A stretch of 64,000 nucleotides of DNA from the NCBI RefSeq assembly GCF_963259705.1, contig NC_081844.1:15919715-15983714 (forward strand). Reading direction: 5' to 3'. How positions within the stretch are numbered: the stretch's first letter is position 1; each line of letters begins with the position of its first letter. The DNA comes from Myotis daubentonii. Taxonomy: Eukaryota > Chordata > Mammalia > Chiroptera > Vespertilionidae. Positions 45,508 through 56,499 of the stretch are shown here, piece by piece. The translations under genes and the position numbers were made by a program. The notes below the pieces were generated by a model, which did not search any database, was not told the DNA's origin, and saw only the letters and a list, made by a program, of their open reading frames with translations.

Positions 45508-46349
45508 TTTCATTTATAAGGATCTGATTTAAAGAAGTATCAGAAATACCATCAAAGATGTATTAAAAAAGATGTTAACTACAGCAGTGTGTAGAACAGA
45601 AATAATCAGAACAACCTTGTGCCACTTACAGTACAAGTGATATAATAGCCAATTAACTACTGCTTAATCCATAAAGACTTTTAAATATCTCATGAAACAA
45701 GAAGTCTGGAGGTGGGATGTCCCAGGTTAGTGTACCAGCTCAACATCATCACCAAGAAACCATGCCCTCTCTACCTCTTTGATCTGTGATTCACAGCAGG
45801 TCTGCTTTTCCTCCATAGTTATAGCATCTCCTCACAGTCACAAAATAGCTGCTAAGCACACATTTGAAATGACATACTGGAATGAGGGATTCAAAGCATT
45901 TACCTTACAAGAATCTTTTCATCTGGAAAGAAAATGTTTCAAAATAAACACACACACATACACACACCACCACCAACGACAACAACCAAAAAAAACAACA
46001 ACAACAACAAAAAACTAAACAAACCAAACACCCTGCAGAGTTTCCTTTATATATTACTGAGCAAACCAGGATTCCATGTTTACCCCTAGACCAATCCACT
46101 GGTAACAGGGAATGGACTGTTGTGACTAGTTCAAACCAACATGAATTCATTCCCTGGCACTGGGATAAGGGCCTTCCCTTCCTGAAACCCCCATTTCATT
46201 TATATGAACAAAATAGGAATTCTGACAGTAAGGAAAAGAAAAAGGCAGGCAATAAGCAGGACCTGCTACAAACCTAATTATCCAACAATAGAGGAATGGT
46301 AAAATTGAGTGTCTACTGTATTTCAGACATTATATAAGGTCCCAAATGA
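45508..46349. other. Intron 3 sequence with (AC)n/(CAA)n tracts
   Basis: An ACAC/CAAC-rich stretch at 45947-46030; the rest is unrecognised. Confidence 0.5.
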
Positions 46350-46361
46350 AGAATACTGCTG

Positions 46362-46574
46362 CCCTGCTCAGCTGGTGGCTCAGTGGTTGAGGTCGACCTA
46401 TGAAACTGGAGGTCATGGTTCCATTCCCCGTTAGGGCACATGGCTAGGTTTTAGGCTCCATCACTAATAGGGGGTGTGCAGAAGGCAGCTAATCAATGAT
46501 TCTCATCATTGATGTTTCTATCTCTCTCTCCCTCTCTCTTCTTCTCTGAAATCAATAAAAAATATTTTTTTAAA
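46362..46574 (+). mobile_element. VES SINE
   Basis: Sense copy; AGAATACTGCTG is exact at 46350-46361 and 46575-46586. Confidence 0.93.
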
Positions 46575-46599
46575 AGAATACTGCTGACAATTAAATATA

Positions 46600-47233
46600 T
46601 CCTATCTAATAAAAGAGAAACAGGGTAATTGGCGTATGACTGCTACCCTTCCCATTGGCTAATCAGGGCAATATGCAAATTAACTGCCAGCCAAGATGGC
46701 GGCCGGAAGCCAGGCAGCTTGAAACTAACATGAGGTTTGCTTGCTTCAGTGACGGAGGAAACCAACGTTCCCCGCCTGCCTTCCCGGCCTCTGAGCCTGC
46801 AGTTTGAAACATTGTAATAAATATAGAAGCTAAACAAAACCCCAGAAACCTGCTTTCAGCGAGCCGGGATCTCAGAGCTGGAGTTATACATTGTTTCGAT
46901 TATAGAACCCAAACAAAACAGATACCTGTTTTCAGCAGCCGAGGCCTCAGAGCTGGAGCCAGAGCTAAAGCTGGCCCAGAATTTTAAAAAAAAGAAAAAA
47001 AGGAGCAGTTGGGAGCTTCAGTCACCCGCGAGCCTGAAAACAGCCCTCAGCCCCTCACCCAGACTGGGCAGGCACCCCAGTGGGGACCCCCACCCTGAAG
47101 GGGGTGTGACCAGCTGCAAACAGCCATCATCCCCTCACCCAGGCTGGCCAGGCACCCCAGTGGGGACCCCCACCCTGGTCCAAGACACTCTTCAGGGCAA
47201 ACCAGCCAGCCCCACCCATGCACCAGGCCTCTA
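46600..47233 (+). mobile_element. Helitron A-type, no 3' hairpin, joined to the next
   Basis: 5' A|TCCTATCTAATAAAAGAGAAA; the body tracks 36391-37021 (CCAAGATGGCGGCC at 46691); 3' edge CCCATGCACCAGGCCTCTA again without palindrome. Confidence 0.9.
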
Positions 47234-48147
47234 TCCTATATAGTAAAAGGGTAATATGCCTCCCAGCACTGGGATCAGTGGAGCCGAGAAGCCTCCTGGC
47301 ACCGGGATCAGTGTTACAGGGGGCAGCACCCAAACCCCCTGATCACCCTGCGGCTCTGTGTGTGACAGGGGGTGGGGCCACAACCTCCCTATCCGCCCTG
47401 CTCTGTTCGTGACAGGGTAAGGCGCCCCAACCTCCTGATCAGCCCTGCTCTGTGCCTGATACGGGGGAGCTCCCCAACTCCCTGATCGCCCTGCGGCTCT
47501 GTGTGTGACCGGGTGCGGTGCCCCAACCCCCTGATCGGCCCTGCTCTGTGTGTGACAGGGTGCAGCACCCCAACTCCCCTATCGGCCCTACTCTTTGAGT
47601 GACAGGGGGGAGCTCCTCAACCCCCTGATCGGCCCTGCTCTGTGGGTGACAGGGGGCGGTGCCCCAACTCCCCTATCAGCCCTACTCTGTGAGTGACAGG
47701 GGGGAGCTCCTCAACCCCCTGATCGGCCCTGCTCTGTGCGTGACAGGGGGCAGTGCCCCAACCCCCTGATTGGCCCTGCTCTGTGCGTGACAGGGGTTGG
47801 CGCCGCAATCTCCCCATCGACCCTGCCTTGAGTGTGGCAGGGGGCAGTGCCCCAACCCTCCAATCGGCCGTACCCTGAGCGTGACTGAGGGTGGCATCAC
47901 AACCTCCTGATCCGCCCTGCTCTGTGCATGATAGGGGGCGGCACCCCAACTCCCCATTCTGCCCTGCTCTGAGCCCGACCAGGGGCTGCACATAGGGATT
48001 GGGCCTGCCCTCTGCCACCCGGGAGCAGGCCTAAGCCAGCAGGTCGTTATCTCCCGAGGGGTCCCAGACTGCGAGAGGGCACAGGCCGGGCTGCGGGACT
48101 CCCCCCTCCCCCCCGAGTGCACAAATTTTTGTGCACCGGGCCTCTAG
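47234..48147 (+). mobile_element. Helitron B-type with ~47-bp tandem repeats
   Basis: 5' TCCTATATAGTAAAAGGGTAA, the same ATAGTA variant as at 37022; ~12 units of the CCCTGCTCTGTG..TGACAGGGGGCG repeat; 3' GTGCACAAATTTTTGTGCAC CGGGCCTCTAG|T, a perfect palindrome. Confidence 0.92.
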
Positions 48148-48304
48148 TACTTTTATATTATACTGAAAGATCTATCCATAAGTATATATTTTCTATTATA
48201 CTGTCAGCTCCTACAGACAGTATGAATCTTATTGTTTTATCCTTAGAGCCTGCCACAAAGTTGACACTCAAAATCACAGAGGGAAGAGGGTACAGGAAAA
48301 GGTT

Positions 48305-48480
48305 AACCAAATAACTTATAGGCATATATGCATTGCCCATGAACACAGACAATAGATAGGGTGGTGAAGGCCTGGGGCAGGGCCGGAACCAGGTGGTGAG
48401 GAGCAAGGAGGGAAAAAGGGGGGGGAGATATCTATAATACATTCAAGAATAAAGATTAAAATATAAATAATTAAATAAAG
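48305..48480 (+). mobile_element. L1 3' end fragment
   Basis: GGGGGGGAGATATCTATAATAC then AAGAATAAAGATTAAAATA; the same terminal motif (CATCTGTAATACTTTCAACAATAAAG) appears at 63140. Confidence 0.65.
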
Positions 48481-48531
48481 TTGGTACTCAAGAAACATTT
48501 GTTGATAAGTGAGGAAAACAATATGTAACAA

Positions 48532-48757
48532 GCCCTAGCCTGTTTGGCTCAGTGGATAGAGTGTCAGCCTTCAGACTGCAGGGTCCTAGGTTCGATTCTG
48601 GTCAAGGGCACATGCCAAGGTTGCGGGCTCAATTACCAGTGGGGGTCGTGCAGGAGGCAGCCAATCGGTGATTCTCATCATTGATGTTTCTCTCTCTCCC
48701 TCTCTCTTCCTCTCTGAAAGCAATAAAAATATTTTTTAAATTCTTTTAAAAAAAGCA
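48532..48757 (+). mobile_element. VES SINE
   Basis: Sense copy between AATATGTAACAAG and AATATGTAATAAA, the likely duplication. Confidence 0.9.
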
Positions 48758-48789
48758 AAAATATGTAATAAAATATTCTAAATATATTA

Positions 48790-49209
48790 TCTATAATAAT
48801 AAAAGTGTAATATGCAAATCAACAGAATGACCAAACAGCAGAACAACTGTGCAGACAACCTTCCGGATGGCCACACTATGACACCCACTGGTGCCATGCC
48901 AGCCATGGCTGGTGTGATGCGATTGGTTAGGGGCCCTGCCATTGCCCCATGATCGCCTTGCAGAGGGAGGCCGAGGCCACCAGCCGGCGGGGTGATTAAT
49001 CAATCAGGCCCAGGCTACCCCGTGGTGGCGCTGTGGCAGGTGGGCGGGGCCTCCCTCTGCGGGGCGATCCATCATGGAGCCCCAGCAGGGTGGGCAGGGC
49101 CTACTTCTTTGGGGCGATTGATCATGGGGCTCCCGGACTGTGAGAGGGCACAGGCCAGGCTGAGGGACCCCCGCCCCCAAGTCATGAATATTGTGCACCA
49201 GGCATCTAG
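48790..49209 (+). mobile_element. Helitron
   Basis: 5' A|TCTATAATAATAAAAGTGTAA; 3' CATGAATATTGTGCACCAGGCATCTAG|T. The interior has GGGGCGATTGATCATGG-like degenerate repeats. Confidence 0.9.
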
Positions 49210-49343
49210 TAGTGTATAAAAATCATTGTGGGTTTTTATATATGCTTTCTTGAATATACCAATGGACTAAAACTTTTTAAAGTATGTGAGTTAATTTGGA
49301 AGATAATATGGCACAATATTTATCTTTTTAAAAAGTTGTTTCA

Positions 49344-49519
49344 GCCCAGCCAGGTGGCTCAGTTGGTTGGAGCGTCATCCCATACACCAAAAAGTTTGCA
49401 GGTTTGATCCCTGGTTGGGGCACCTATGGGACCAATTGATGTTTCTCTCTCACACTAGTGTTTCCTTCTCTTTCTCTTTCTCTCTTCCTAAAATCAATAA
49501 ACATATCCTTGGATAAGGA
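49344..49519 (+). mobile_element. VES-related SINE, short-body subtype
   Basis: Sense copy AGCCCAGCCAGGTGGCTCAG; the 18-bp duplication TTTTAAAAAGTTGTTTCA is exact (49326-49343, 49520-49537). Confidence 0.94.
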
Positions 49520-49604
49520 TTTTAAAAAGTTGTTTCATTAAATGACTAATTAAAACTTCATTAAGTTCTGTATTCTTCTCTTCAGCCTCTAACACCTCCT
49601 AATG

Positions 49605-49791
49605 CAGCGGTTCTCAACCTGTGGACCATCGGAAAACACATATAGCATATCAGATATTTACATTATGATTAATAACAGTAGAAAAATTACAGTTATGAAG
49701 TAGCAACGAAAATAATTTTATGGTTGGGCGTCGCCACAACATGAGGAACTGTATTAAAGGGTCGCTGCATTAGGAAGGTTGAGAACCACTG
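49605..49791 (+). mobile_element. SPIN-type hAT MITE, internally deleted
   Basis: Ends CAGCGGTTCTCAACC and GGTTGAGAACCACTG; the GGGTCG...CCTTTCACAGGG block is missing near the left end. No matching 8-bp duplication is visible. Confidence 0.88.
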
Positions 49792-49799
49792 TATGGCTA

Positions 49800-50847
49800 G
49801 CAAACACACAAAGAAGTAAATATTCAATGTGACTTTCAAACATCCATACTTTTAGCTCACTGTCTATACAAAGTGAATAGGAAATAAGAATAGGAAAGTT
49901 TAATATAGTTTACAAGTATGATCTCTTCCCATCCCAAGTACCTATTTAAAGACTAGGAATTTACAGAGCAGTAGGAAAAATGTGCGTATCATCATTAACC
50001 TTTGTCCTCACAGATGACAGTAAATGAATATGAGGCACTGGCAAATAACACTGAACTTTTCTGATTCATGAGTTTAGACTGCCTACCTAACTAAAGAGTA
50101 AGGTCTTTCTCTTGTCATTTATTTTTTCGGCAGTTTTAGAACAACTGCTGCTTCTCTGGTTGAGCACCAAGCAAGGTAGCTGAGCTGTATTTAGGAGTGA
50201 TGCTGCAAGAACAATAAACCTTTAACCACCAGAAACATACTTAGTACAGTGAGATTCTCACAGTCTGAGGGAGAGGCAAAACTAAATACTACAAGAATAG
50301 CAAGCAGACTCAATTTCCTCATGTCGTGCTTATTCCAGGAACATTATAAATTCAATCACCCACACTATTTCAAAATTACTTCTTTTATTTGCCAAGCATG
50401 TACAGCTTAATCAATTGCCATTAAATATGAATATGTTGTGGTTCCATTGTACTCAAGAATTAGGTCCTAAAATCATTTTTTCTTTTATACATAAAAACTT
50501 ATAGTTTGTTTTAATTGTAACCTTTTTCCTTTCATCATTCAATTTTCAAAATATATAAAAGTAAATTGTAAGGTTTTAAGTTAACTTCATTAATTAATAA
50601 TTTTCCTTCAATGAACATTTATTAAGTGCTTACTATATGTAATAGCATCAGAAATTATTCCTTTAATAAGCTAAGCACCTGCTTATTTACCACTGGCAGT
50701 TAATCTAAGATTTAACTGTAGCCCAGCAGCTTATGATCTTGTAATTAAGGTCAGCTAATTCAAGCCCCATTTAAGGTGAATAGCAATTTATGTTGCTTAT
50801 ATACAGCCCATGTACTATCTTCAAAGAGGAAAGGTTAGTAATCATTT
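49800..50847. other. Intron 3 sequence, nothing recognised
   Basis: Mostly unique AT-rich DNA without genes or clear repeats. Confidence 0.5.
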
Positions 50848-50859
50848 AATTTATTTGCA

Positions 50860-52795
50860 GGGAGAACCAAGATGGCGGCATAGGTTAACGCCGGAGTTTG
50901 CTGCTTTGAACAACTACTTCAAAAGTGAAACTAAAAGACGGAAGGGACATCACCCAGAACCACAGGAACGCTGGCTGAGTGGAAGTCCTACAACTAGGAG
51001 GAAAGAGAAACGCATACGGACACTCAGAGGTGGCGCAGTGCTGAAGTCAAATTCTGAGGTGCAGAGTGCGCGGAGCGGGCTGGTGGCGGAGGGCGCGGTT
51101 GGCGTTTTCAATCGGGAGGGAGTCGCAGGCTCTGAGCTCCAGATCCGGGCGAGTCTTTAGGGACCCAGACCCAAACGGGAGAAGCGGGACTGTCTGGATT
51201 CGGTCAGAGCGAGTGCAGCTTTCTCTCCCAGCTTTGCAGCGGGTGCTGGGACTCAGAGAGGCAGAGCCCCTGGGGACAGGACTGAGAGCCGCCATAACTG
51301 CTCTCTCCGGCCCACCCTGTTGATCCTGTTCGACCCGCCCCGCCCAAGCCCAGCGCAGAACCATTTGCCGGATAGCCTCAGGCAAAGGCTAGATTAGCAC
51401 CTCCCTAGAGGACAGAAGTTCTCTCACTGCTGACACAGCTGATTCTCATAGCCACTTGGCCTGGAGGTCAAACCCTCCCTGGGATTAGCTACAACAATCA
51501 AGGTTTAACTATAAGACTGCGAACAAAGACCACTAGGGGGTGCACCAAGGAAGCATAATAAAATGCGGAGACAAAGAAACAGGACAAAATTGTCAAAGGA
51601 AGATATAGAGTTCAGAACCACACTTTTAAGGTCTCTCAAGAACTGTTTAGAAGCTGCCGATAAACTTAATGAGATCTACAAGAAAACTAATGAGACCCTC
51701 GATGTTATGTTGGGGAACCAACTAGAAATTAAGCATACACGGACTGAAATAACAAATATTATACAGACTCCCGACAGCAGACCAGAGGAGCGCAAGAATC
51801 AAGTCAATGATTTGAAATGCGAGGAAGCAAAAAACACCCAACGGGAAAAGCAAAATGAAAAAAGAATCCAAAAATGCGAGGATAGTGTAAGGAGCCTCTG
51901 GGACAGCTTCAAGCGTACCAATATCAGGATTATAGGGGTGCCAGAAGATGAGAGAGAGCAAGATATTGAAAACCTATTTGAAGAAATAATGACAGAAAAC
52001 TTCCCCCACCTGGTGAAAGAAATGGACTTACAGGTCCAAGAATGCAGAGAACCCCAAACAAAAGGAATCCAAAGAGGACCACACCAAGACACATCATAAT
52101 TAAAATGCCAAGAGCAAAAGATAAAGAAAGAATCTTAAAAACAGCAAGAGAAAGAAACTCAGTTACCTACAAGGGAATACCCATACGACTGTCAGCTGAT
52201 TTCTCAACAGAAACTTTGCAGGCCAGAAGGGAGTGGCAAGAAATATTCAAAGTGATGAATACCAAGAACCTACAACCAAGATTACTTTATCCAGCAAAGC
52301 TATCATTCAGAACGGAAGGTCAGATAAAGAGCTTCACAGATCAGGAAAAGCTAAAGGAGTTCATCACCACCAATCCAGGATTATATGAAATGCTGAAAGG
52401 TATCCTTTAAGAAGAGGAAGAGGAAGAAAAAGGTAAAGATACAAATTATGAACAACAAATATACATCTATCAACAAGTGAATCTAAGAATCAAGTGAATA
52501 AATAATCTGATGAACAGAATGAACTGGTGATTATAATAGAATCAGGGACATAGAAAGGGAATGGACTGACTATTCTTGGGGGGGAAAGGGGTGTGGGAGA
52601 TGCGGGAAGAGACTGGACAAAAATCGTGCACCTATGGATGAGACAGTGGGTGGGGAGTGAGGGTGGAGGGTGGGGCGTGAGGGTGGAGGTTGGGGCAGGA
52701 ACTGGGAGGTGGGGAGTTATGGGGGGGAAAAAAGAGGAACAAATGTAATAATCTGAACAATAAAGATTTAATTAAAAAAAAAACATCTAAAAAAA
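50860..52795 (+). mobile_element. Full-length HAL1 retrotransposon, ORF1 frameshifted
   Basis: Same architecture as 26558-28501: 5' UTR starting GGAGAACCAAGATGGCGGCA, ORF1, 3' UTR with AATAAAGATTTAATT and A-tail; duplication AATTTATTTGCA at 50848-50859 and 52796-52807. A short TGGGG.GTGAGGGTGGAGG duplication is present in its 3' UTR (52650-52690). Confidence 0.93.
51563..52410 (+). pseudogene. HAL1 ORF1 with a one-base deletion
   Basis: The frame matches the 282-codon copy until codon ~161, where AGAAGCGCAGAG of the intact copy is AGAATGCAGAG. The shift ends the first frame at 52099 after 178 codons; the correct frame resumes from about 52042 to 52410 and carries the second half of the RRM and the CTD. 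Presumably unable to make full-length ORF1p. Confidence 0.92.
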
Positions 52796-53036
52796 AATTT
52801 ATTTGCAAAGCTGGGTTAATATAGCCTTCTATTTGTTAGACTTTCTACTAGCTAAAAAAAGGAAAAAAAACTTTTATATCAAAATATTTCTCTCTCACTT
52901 TAATGACTGAAAGTAACAAAATTTATAAATTCTGCCAATGTTCTCATTTGAATTTTTTTTTTTTACTAAAGAATGGAAAGCAAAATTTTTTAAAAACACA
53001 ATATGATAGCTCCAACACATCCAGTTTAATTTTTAC

Positions 53037-53161
53037 CTCTATACTGAAATAGCCTCTGTCCACATAGTCACCCAGAAAGAGGTAGCGTGTGTTATTAGGT
53101 GATCCTCCAACTTCAAACAACTTCATCAGGTCAAAGAATTGTCCATGAATGTCACCACACA
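53037..53161 (-). CDS. PPP3CC: PPP3CC exon 3: GDIHG and GDYVDRG metal-binding motifs
   Basis: This 125-bp exon encodes [15 protein letters not shown] through [11 protein letters not shown]. It holds two of the three signature motifs of PPP-family phosphatases: GDIHG (metal ligands Asp90 and His92 in calcineurin-A-alpha numbering) and GDYVDRG (bridging Asp118, phosphate-contacting Arg122). The acceptor is TTCTAG|TGTGTGG and the donor GAG|GTAAAA, phase 0. It lies 554 bp from exon 2, and the following intron of 18.2 kb is the longest in the window. No key residue is missing. Confidence 0.95.
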
Positions 53162-53204
53162 CTAGAAAAAAAACATTGGGTGAGGTAAAAAATTATGTCT
53201 TAGA

Positions 53205-53436
53205 AAAGAGTCAGCTGGCATGGCTCAGTGGTTAAGTGTAGACCTATGAACCAGGAGGTCATGGTTTGATTCCTGGTCAGGGCACATGCCTGGGTTTCGG
53301 GCTCGCTCCTCAGTGGGGCCATGCAGGAGGCAGCCAACTGATGATTCTCTCGTCACTGATAAAAAATTTCTATCCTCACTCCCTCTCCCTTCCTCTCTGA
53401 AATCAATAAAAACATATTAAAAAAGAAGAAAAGAAA
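53205..53436 (+). mobile_element. VES SINE in intron 2
   Basis: Sense copy with head CAGCTGGCATGGCTCAGTGG, 44 bp from the exon 3 acceptor side; AGAAAAGA motifs at both edges. Confidence 0.9.
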
Positions 53437-53715
53437 GGGCATCACACCAATAGGGATCACAGTTTAGCTTTCAAATCACTTTTGCTTTGGACTGGACTGC
53501 TCTATAACTATAGTCAATCTATCAACACTGAATAGTTCTACTGGAAATAACAAACATTTTAAATTGTATTTCTTCAGTGAATAGAAAACATACTAAACAA
53601 TCCTAAAATGGTCTCATAATTCCTAGAAAAATTACAACACATTTTAGTTGGTTATTTGTGATCATTTCTTAAATTAGCTCAAACCTAAGTGCAACCATGC
53701 AAAATCTTTTCATAC

Positions 53716-53913
53716 CCGTGATTGGAGCTTCTACTTCTATCATAGTCTTCTCTTGTCTCAGGATAGCAGCCCCATCATTGATTATCTTTAACGCTACTTC
53801 CTCTTCCACTCGCCCTTCCTTCACCAAATGGTTCTTCAAGACATCAATATTAGGTTTCCCATTTACAAAGACTTCCTTCAAAGTAAGCCTTTGGGTTGGA
53901 GGGAAAGGGACAG
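53716..53913 (-). CDS. PPP3CC: PPP3CC exon 2: N-terminal part of the phosphatase domain
   Basis: This 198-bp exon encodes [11 protein letters not shown] through MIEVEAPIT. The acceptor TTTCTCTAG abuts CTGTCCC, so the first alanine codon is split after base 1; the donor after ATCACGG is GTATGA, leaving one base of the next valine codon. It contains the N-terminal helices that precede the metal site. The stretch [20 protein letters not shown] identifies the gamma isoform. VNGKP differs from the ENGKP I remember in human. The preceding exon, with the start codon, is not seen between here and 64000, so intron 1 exceeds 10 kb. Confidence 0.93.
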
Positions 53914-54012
53914 CTAGAGAAAGAGAAAAAATCATTTAAAATACTTAAATGTATAGAGCAAAACCATGAACACATTTCTTTAACGTAATAAATTAAGCAT
54001 AATATATCATCA

Positions 54013-54299
54013 CTACAGGCATGCACCAGTGGGGTCCCTTGGCCTGGCCTGTGGGGATCGGGTCCAAACCGGCTCTCTGACATCCTGAGGGGTCCCGGAT
54101 TGCGAGAGGGTGGTCCTCGGGTGACACATCCCAGAATCGTGCTCCCTCCTCTCTGGTTCCCGGTGCGTTACCCAAGAACCACAGCTGCCACGTCACCACA
54201 GCTCAACAGCTCCTGCATTGAGCATGTGCCCCCCAGTGGTCATTGCACGTCATAGGTACCGGCCAGTTGGCCGGTCACTTAGGCTTTTATATAGAGAGA
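54013..54299 (-). mobile_element. Helitron, decayed 3' end
   Basis: Right edge complements TCTCTCTATATAAAAGCCTAA; left edge CTACAGGCATGCACCAG is a mutated hairpin end. Confidence 0.82.
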
Positions 54300-54415
54300 T
54301 GATATCACATCCATACCACCAGAACTATGTAGGAAAAAAATTCCAAAATACCATATATTATAAGTGATTGGATATAATTTTTTTAAAAGGCCACAGTTAA
54401 AGTCAGTCATTTAAG

Positions 54416-54584
54416 GAGCCCTGGCCAGGTAGCTCAGTTGGATAGAGCATCGTCCTGATACACTAAGGTTACGGGTTCGATCCCTGGCCAGGGTACATAC
54501 AAGAAGCAACCAATGAATGCATAAATAAGTGGAATAACAGAATGATGTTTCTCTCTCTCTCTCTCAAATCAATAATAATAAAAA
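54416..54584 (+). mobile_element. VES-related SINE, short-body subtype
   Basis: Sense copy of the AATGCATAAATAAGTGGAATAA type; the 19-bp duplication TTAAAGTCAGTCATTTAAG is exact (54397-54415, 54585-54603). Confidence 0.95.
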
Positions 54585-54659
54585 TTAAAGTCAGTCATTT
54601 AAGATATATGTGTATTTAAAGTATAATTTTTTCATATAAACATTCAAGACTTGAATCTG

Positions 54660-54878
54660 CCGAAACCGGTTTGGCTCAGTGGATAGAGCGTCGGCCTGCG
54701 ACTGAAGGGTCCCAGGTTCGATTCCGGTCGGGGGCGTGTGCCTGGGTTGCGGGCACATCCCCAGTGGGAGATGTGCAGGAGGCGGCTGATCAATGTTTCT
54801 CTCTCATCGATGTTTCTGACTCTTTATCTCTCTCCCTTCCTCTCTGTAAAAAATCAATAAAATATATTTAAAAAAAAA
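54660..54878 (+). mobile_element. VES SINE, young
   Basis: Sense copy CCGAAACCGGTTTGGCTCAG, nearly identical to 25681; AAGACTTGAATCTG is exact (54646-54659, 54879-54892). Confidence 0.95.
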
Positions 54879-55311
54879 AAGACTTGAATCTGATTCAGTA
54901 AGCTAAAAGTGGGACAAGGGACTAGATCATGTGAATATCTTTTATCTATGAAAAAGATATTACAAATAAAACAGTGGTTAAAAATAAAAACAAAGGAAAG
55001 GAAATCGCAACACTAAAAGGGAACTTACTTCTTCCAAAAAACTGACCTAAGGAAACCAGAAGTTTGTTCCAGAAGTTTGACTTCAATTCCTGATCAGGGG
55101 AATCATAGATGTATACTTTATTCTTTAAAAAGGTACTTGCTTAAAATATTACTGGTAACAAGAACACTACTAATAGAATGGAGCTCTTCCTGAGAATAAC
55201 TTGCTATAACAATCTTAAAAAGAACAGATATCGGAGGTCTAGTTGTGTTTTCTAATCTGGAAATGTTAACAACTAACTTCATATTATGCTGGATATAAAG
55301 TTTATATGATA

Positions 55312-55644
55312 CTAGAGGCCCAGTACACAAAATTTGTGCACTGGGGGCGGGGGGGATCCCCTCAGCCTCGCCTGCTTCCTCTCTCAGTCCGGGAGCCCTT
55401 GGGGGATGTCAGTCAGACATCCTTAGCACTGCCACAGAGGCGGGAGAGGCTCCCGCCACCACAGCTGCACTCGCCAGCCATGAGCCCGGCTTCTGGCTGA
55501 GTGGCACTCCCTCTGTGGGAGTGCACTGACTACCAGGGGGCAGCTCCTGCACTGAGCGTCTGTCCCTGGCGGTCAATGCACGTCATAGCGAATGGTCATT
55601 CCGCCTTTTGGTCTATTTGCATATTAGCCTTTTATTATATAGGA
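55312..55644 (-). mobile_element. Helitron
   Basis: Left edge CTAGAGGCCCAGTACACAAAATTTGTGCAC-type 3' hairpin; right edge complements TCCTATATAATAAAAGGCTAA. Confidence 0.92.
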
Positions 55645-55849
55645 GGAGCATTATGGTGAATTAGCAACTATAACAAAAATTTTTTGACATTTTTAAATTG
55701 GCGATGTAGTCTATTTTAGATTCCTTGTTATCTAATAGCCACAAGTCTATAAACCACAAATTTAAAAGGAGAGATTCATTTTAATTTGTGAATTATGTCT
55801 GGTGGTTCAACTTCTAGCTTTGTGGAAGTGTTATTAAGAACCAAGTTTA

Positions 55850-56100
55850 GGGCTGGGTGAAAAGGTGAAGGGATTAAGAAATACAAATTGGTAGTTACAA
55901 AATAGTCACAGGATATAAAGTACAGTATAGGGAATATAGTCAATAATATTGTAATAACTATGCATGGTGTCAGGTGGGTAGTAGAATTTTCAGGGGAGTC
56001 ACTGACTACTATGCTATACACCTAAAACTAACATAAAATAATATTGAATGTCAAATGTAATTGCAAAATAAAATAATTTAAAATTTTTAAACAAGAACAA
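55850..56100 (+). mobile_element. L1 3' UTR fragment (L1MA-like)
   Basis: AATTGGTAGTTACAAAATAGTCACAGG, TATAGTCAATAATATTGTAATAACTATG and CACCTAAAACTAACATAAAATAAT follow the L1MA 3' UTR. Confidence 0.8.
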
Positions 56101-56260
56101 AGTTGAAATCTACAGGCACTTAAAAAATTTTAGATTTGATCTAGCTATACCAATTTGTATTATTTACAAGTAAAGAAAGTCCTACAGTAAGCTTAATCAT
56201 GCTCTTCGCTACCACTTGACTCGTTTTGAGTATTCAAAGTTCAATAAAAAAATGATAGTA

Positions 56261-56477
56261 GCTGCCCTGACCATTTTGGCTCAGTGGCTAGAGCGTCGGC
56301 CTGTGGACTGAAGAGTCCCAGGTTTGATTCCGGTCAAGGGCATGTACCTTGGTTGCGGGCACATCCCCAGTAGGGGGTGTGCAGGAGGCAGCTGATGGAT
56401 GTTTCTTTCTCATGGATCTTTCTAACTCTTTATCCCTCTCCCTTCCTCTCTGTAAAAAAATCAATAAAATATATTTT
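56261..56477 (+). mobile_element. VES SINE
   Basis: Sense copy; AAAAAATGATAGTA is exact on both sides (to 56260 and from 56478). Confidence 0.94.
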
Positions 56478-56499
56478 AAAAAATGATAGTAACTATTCA

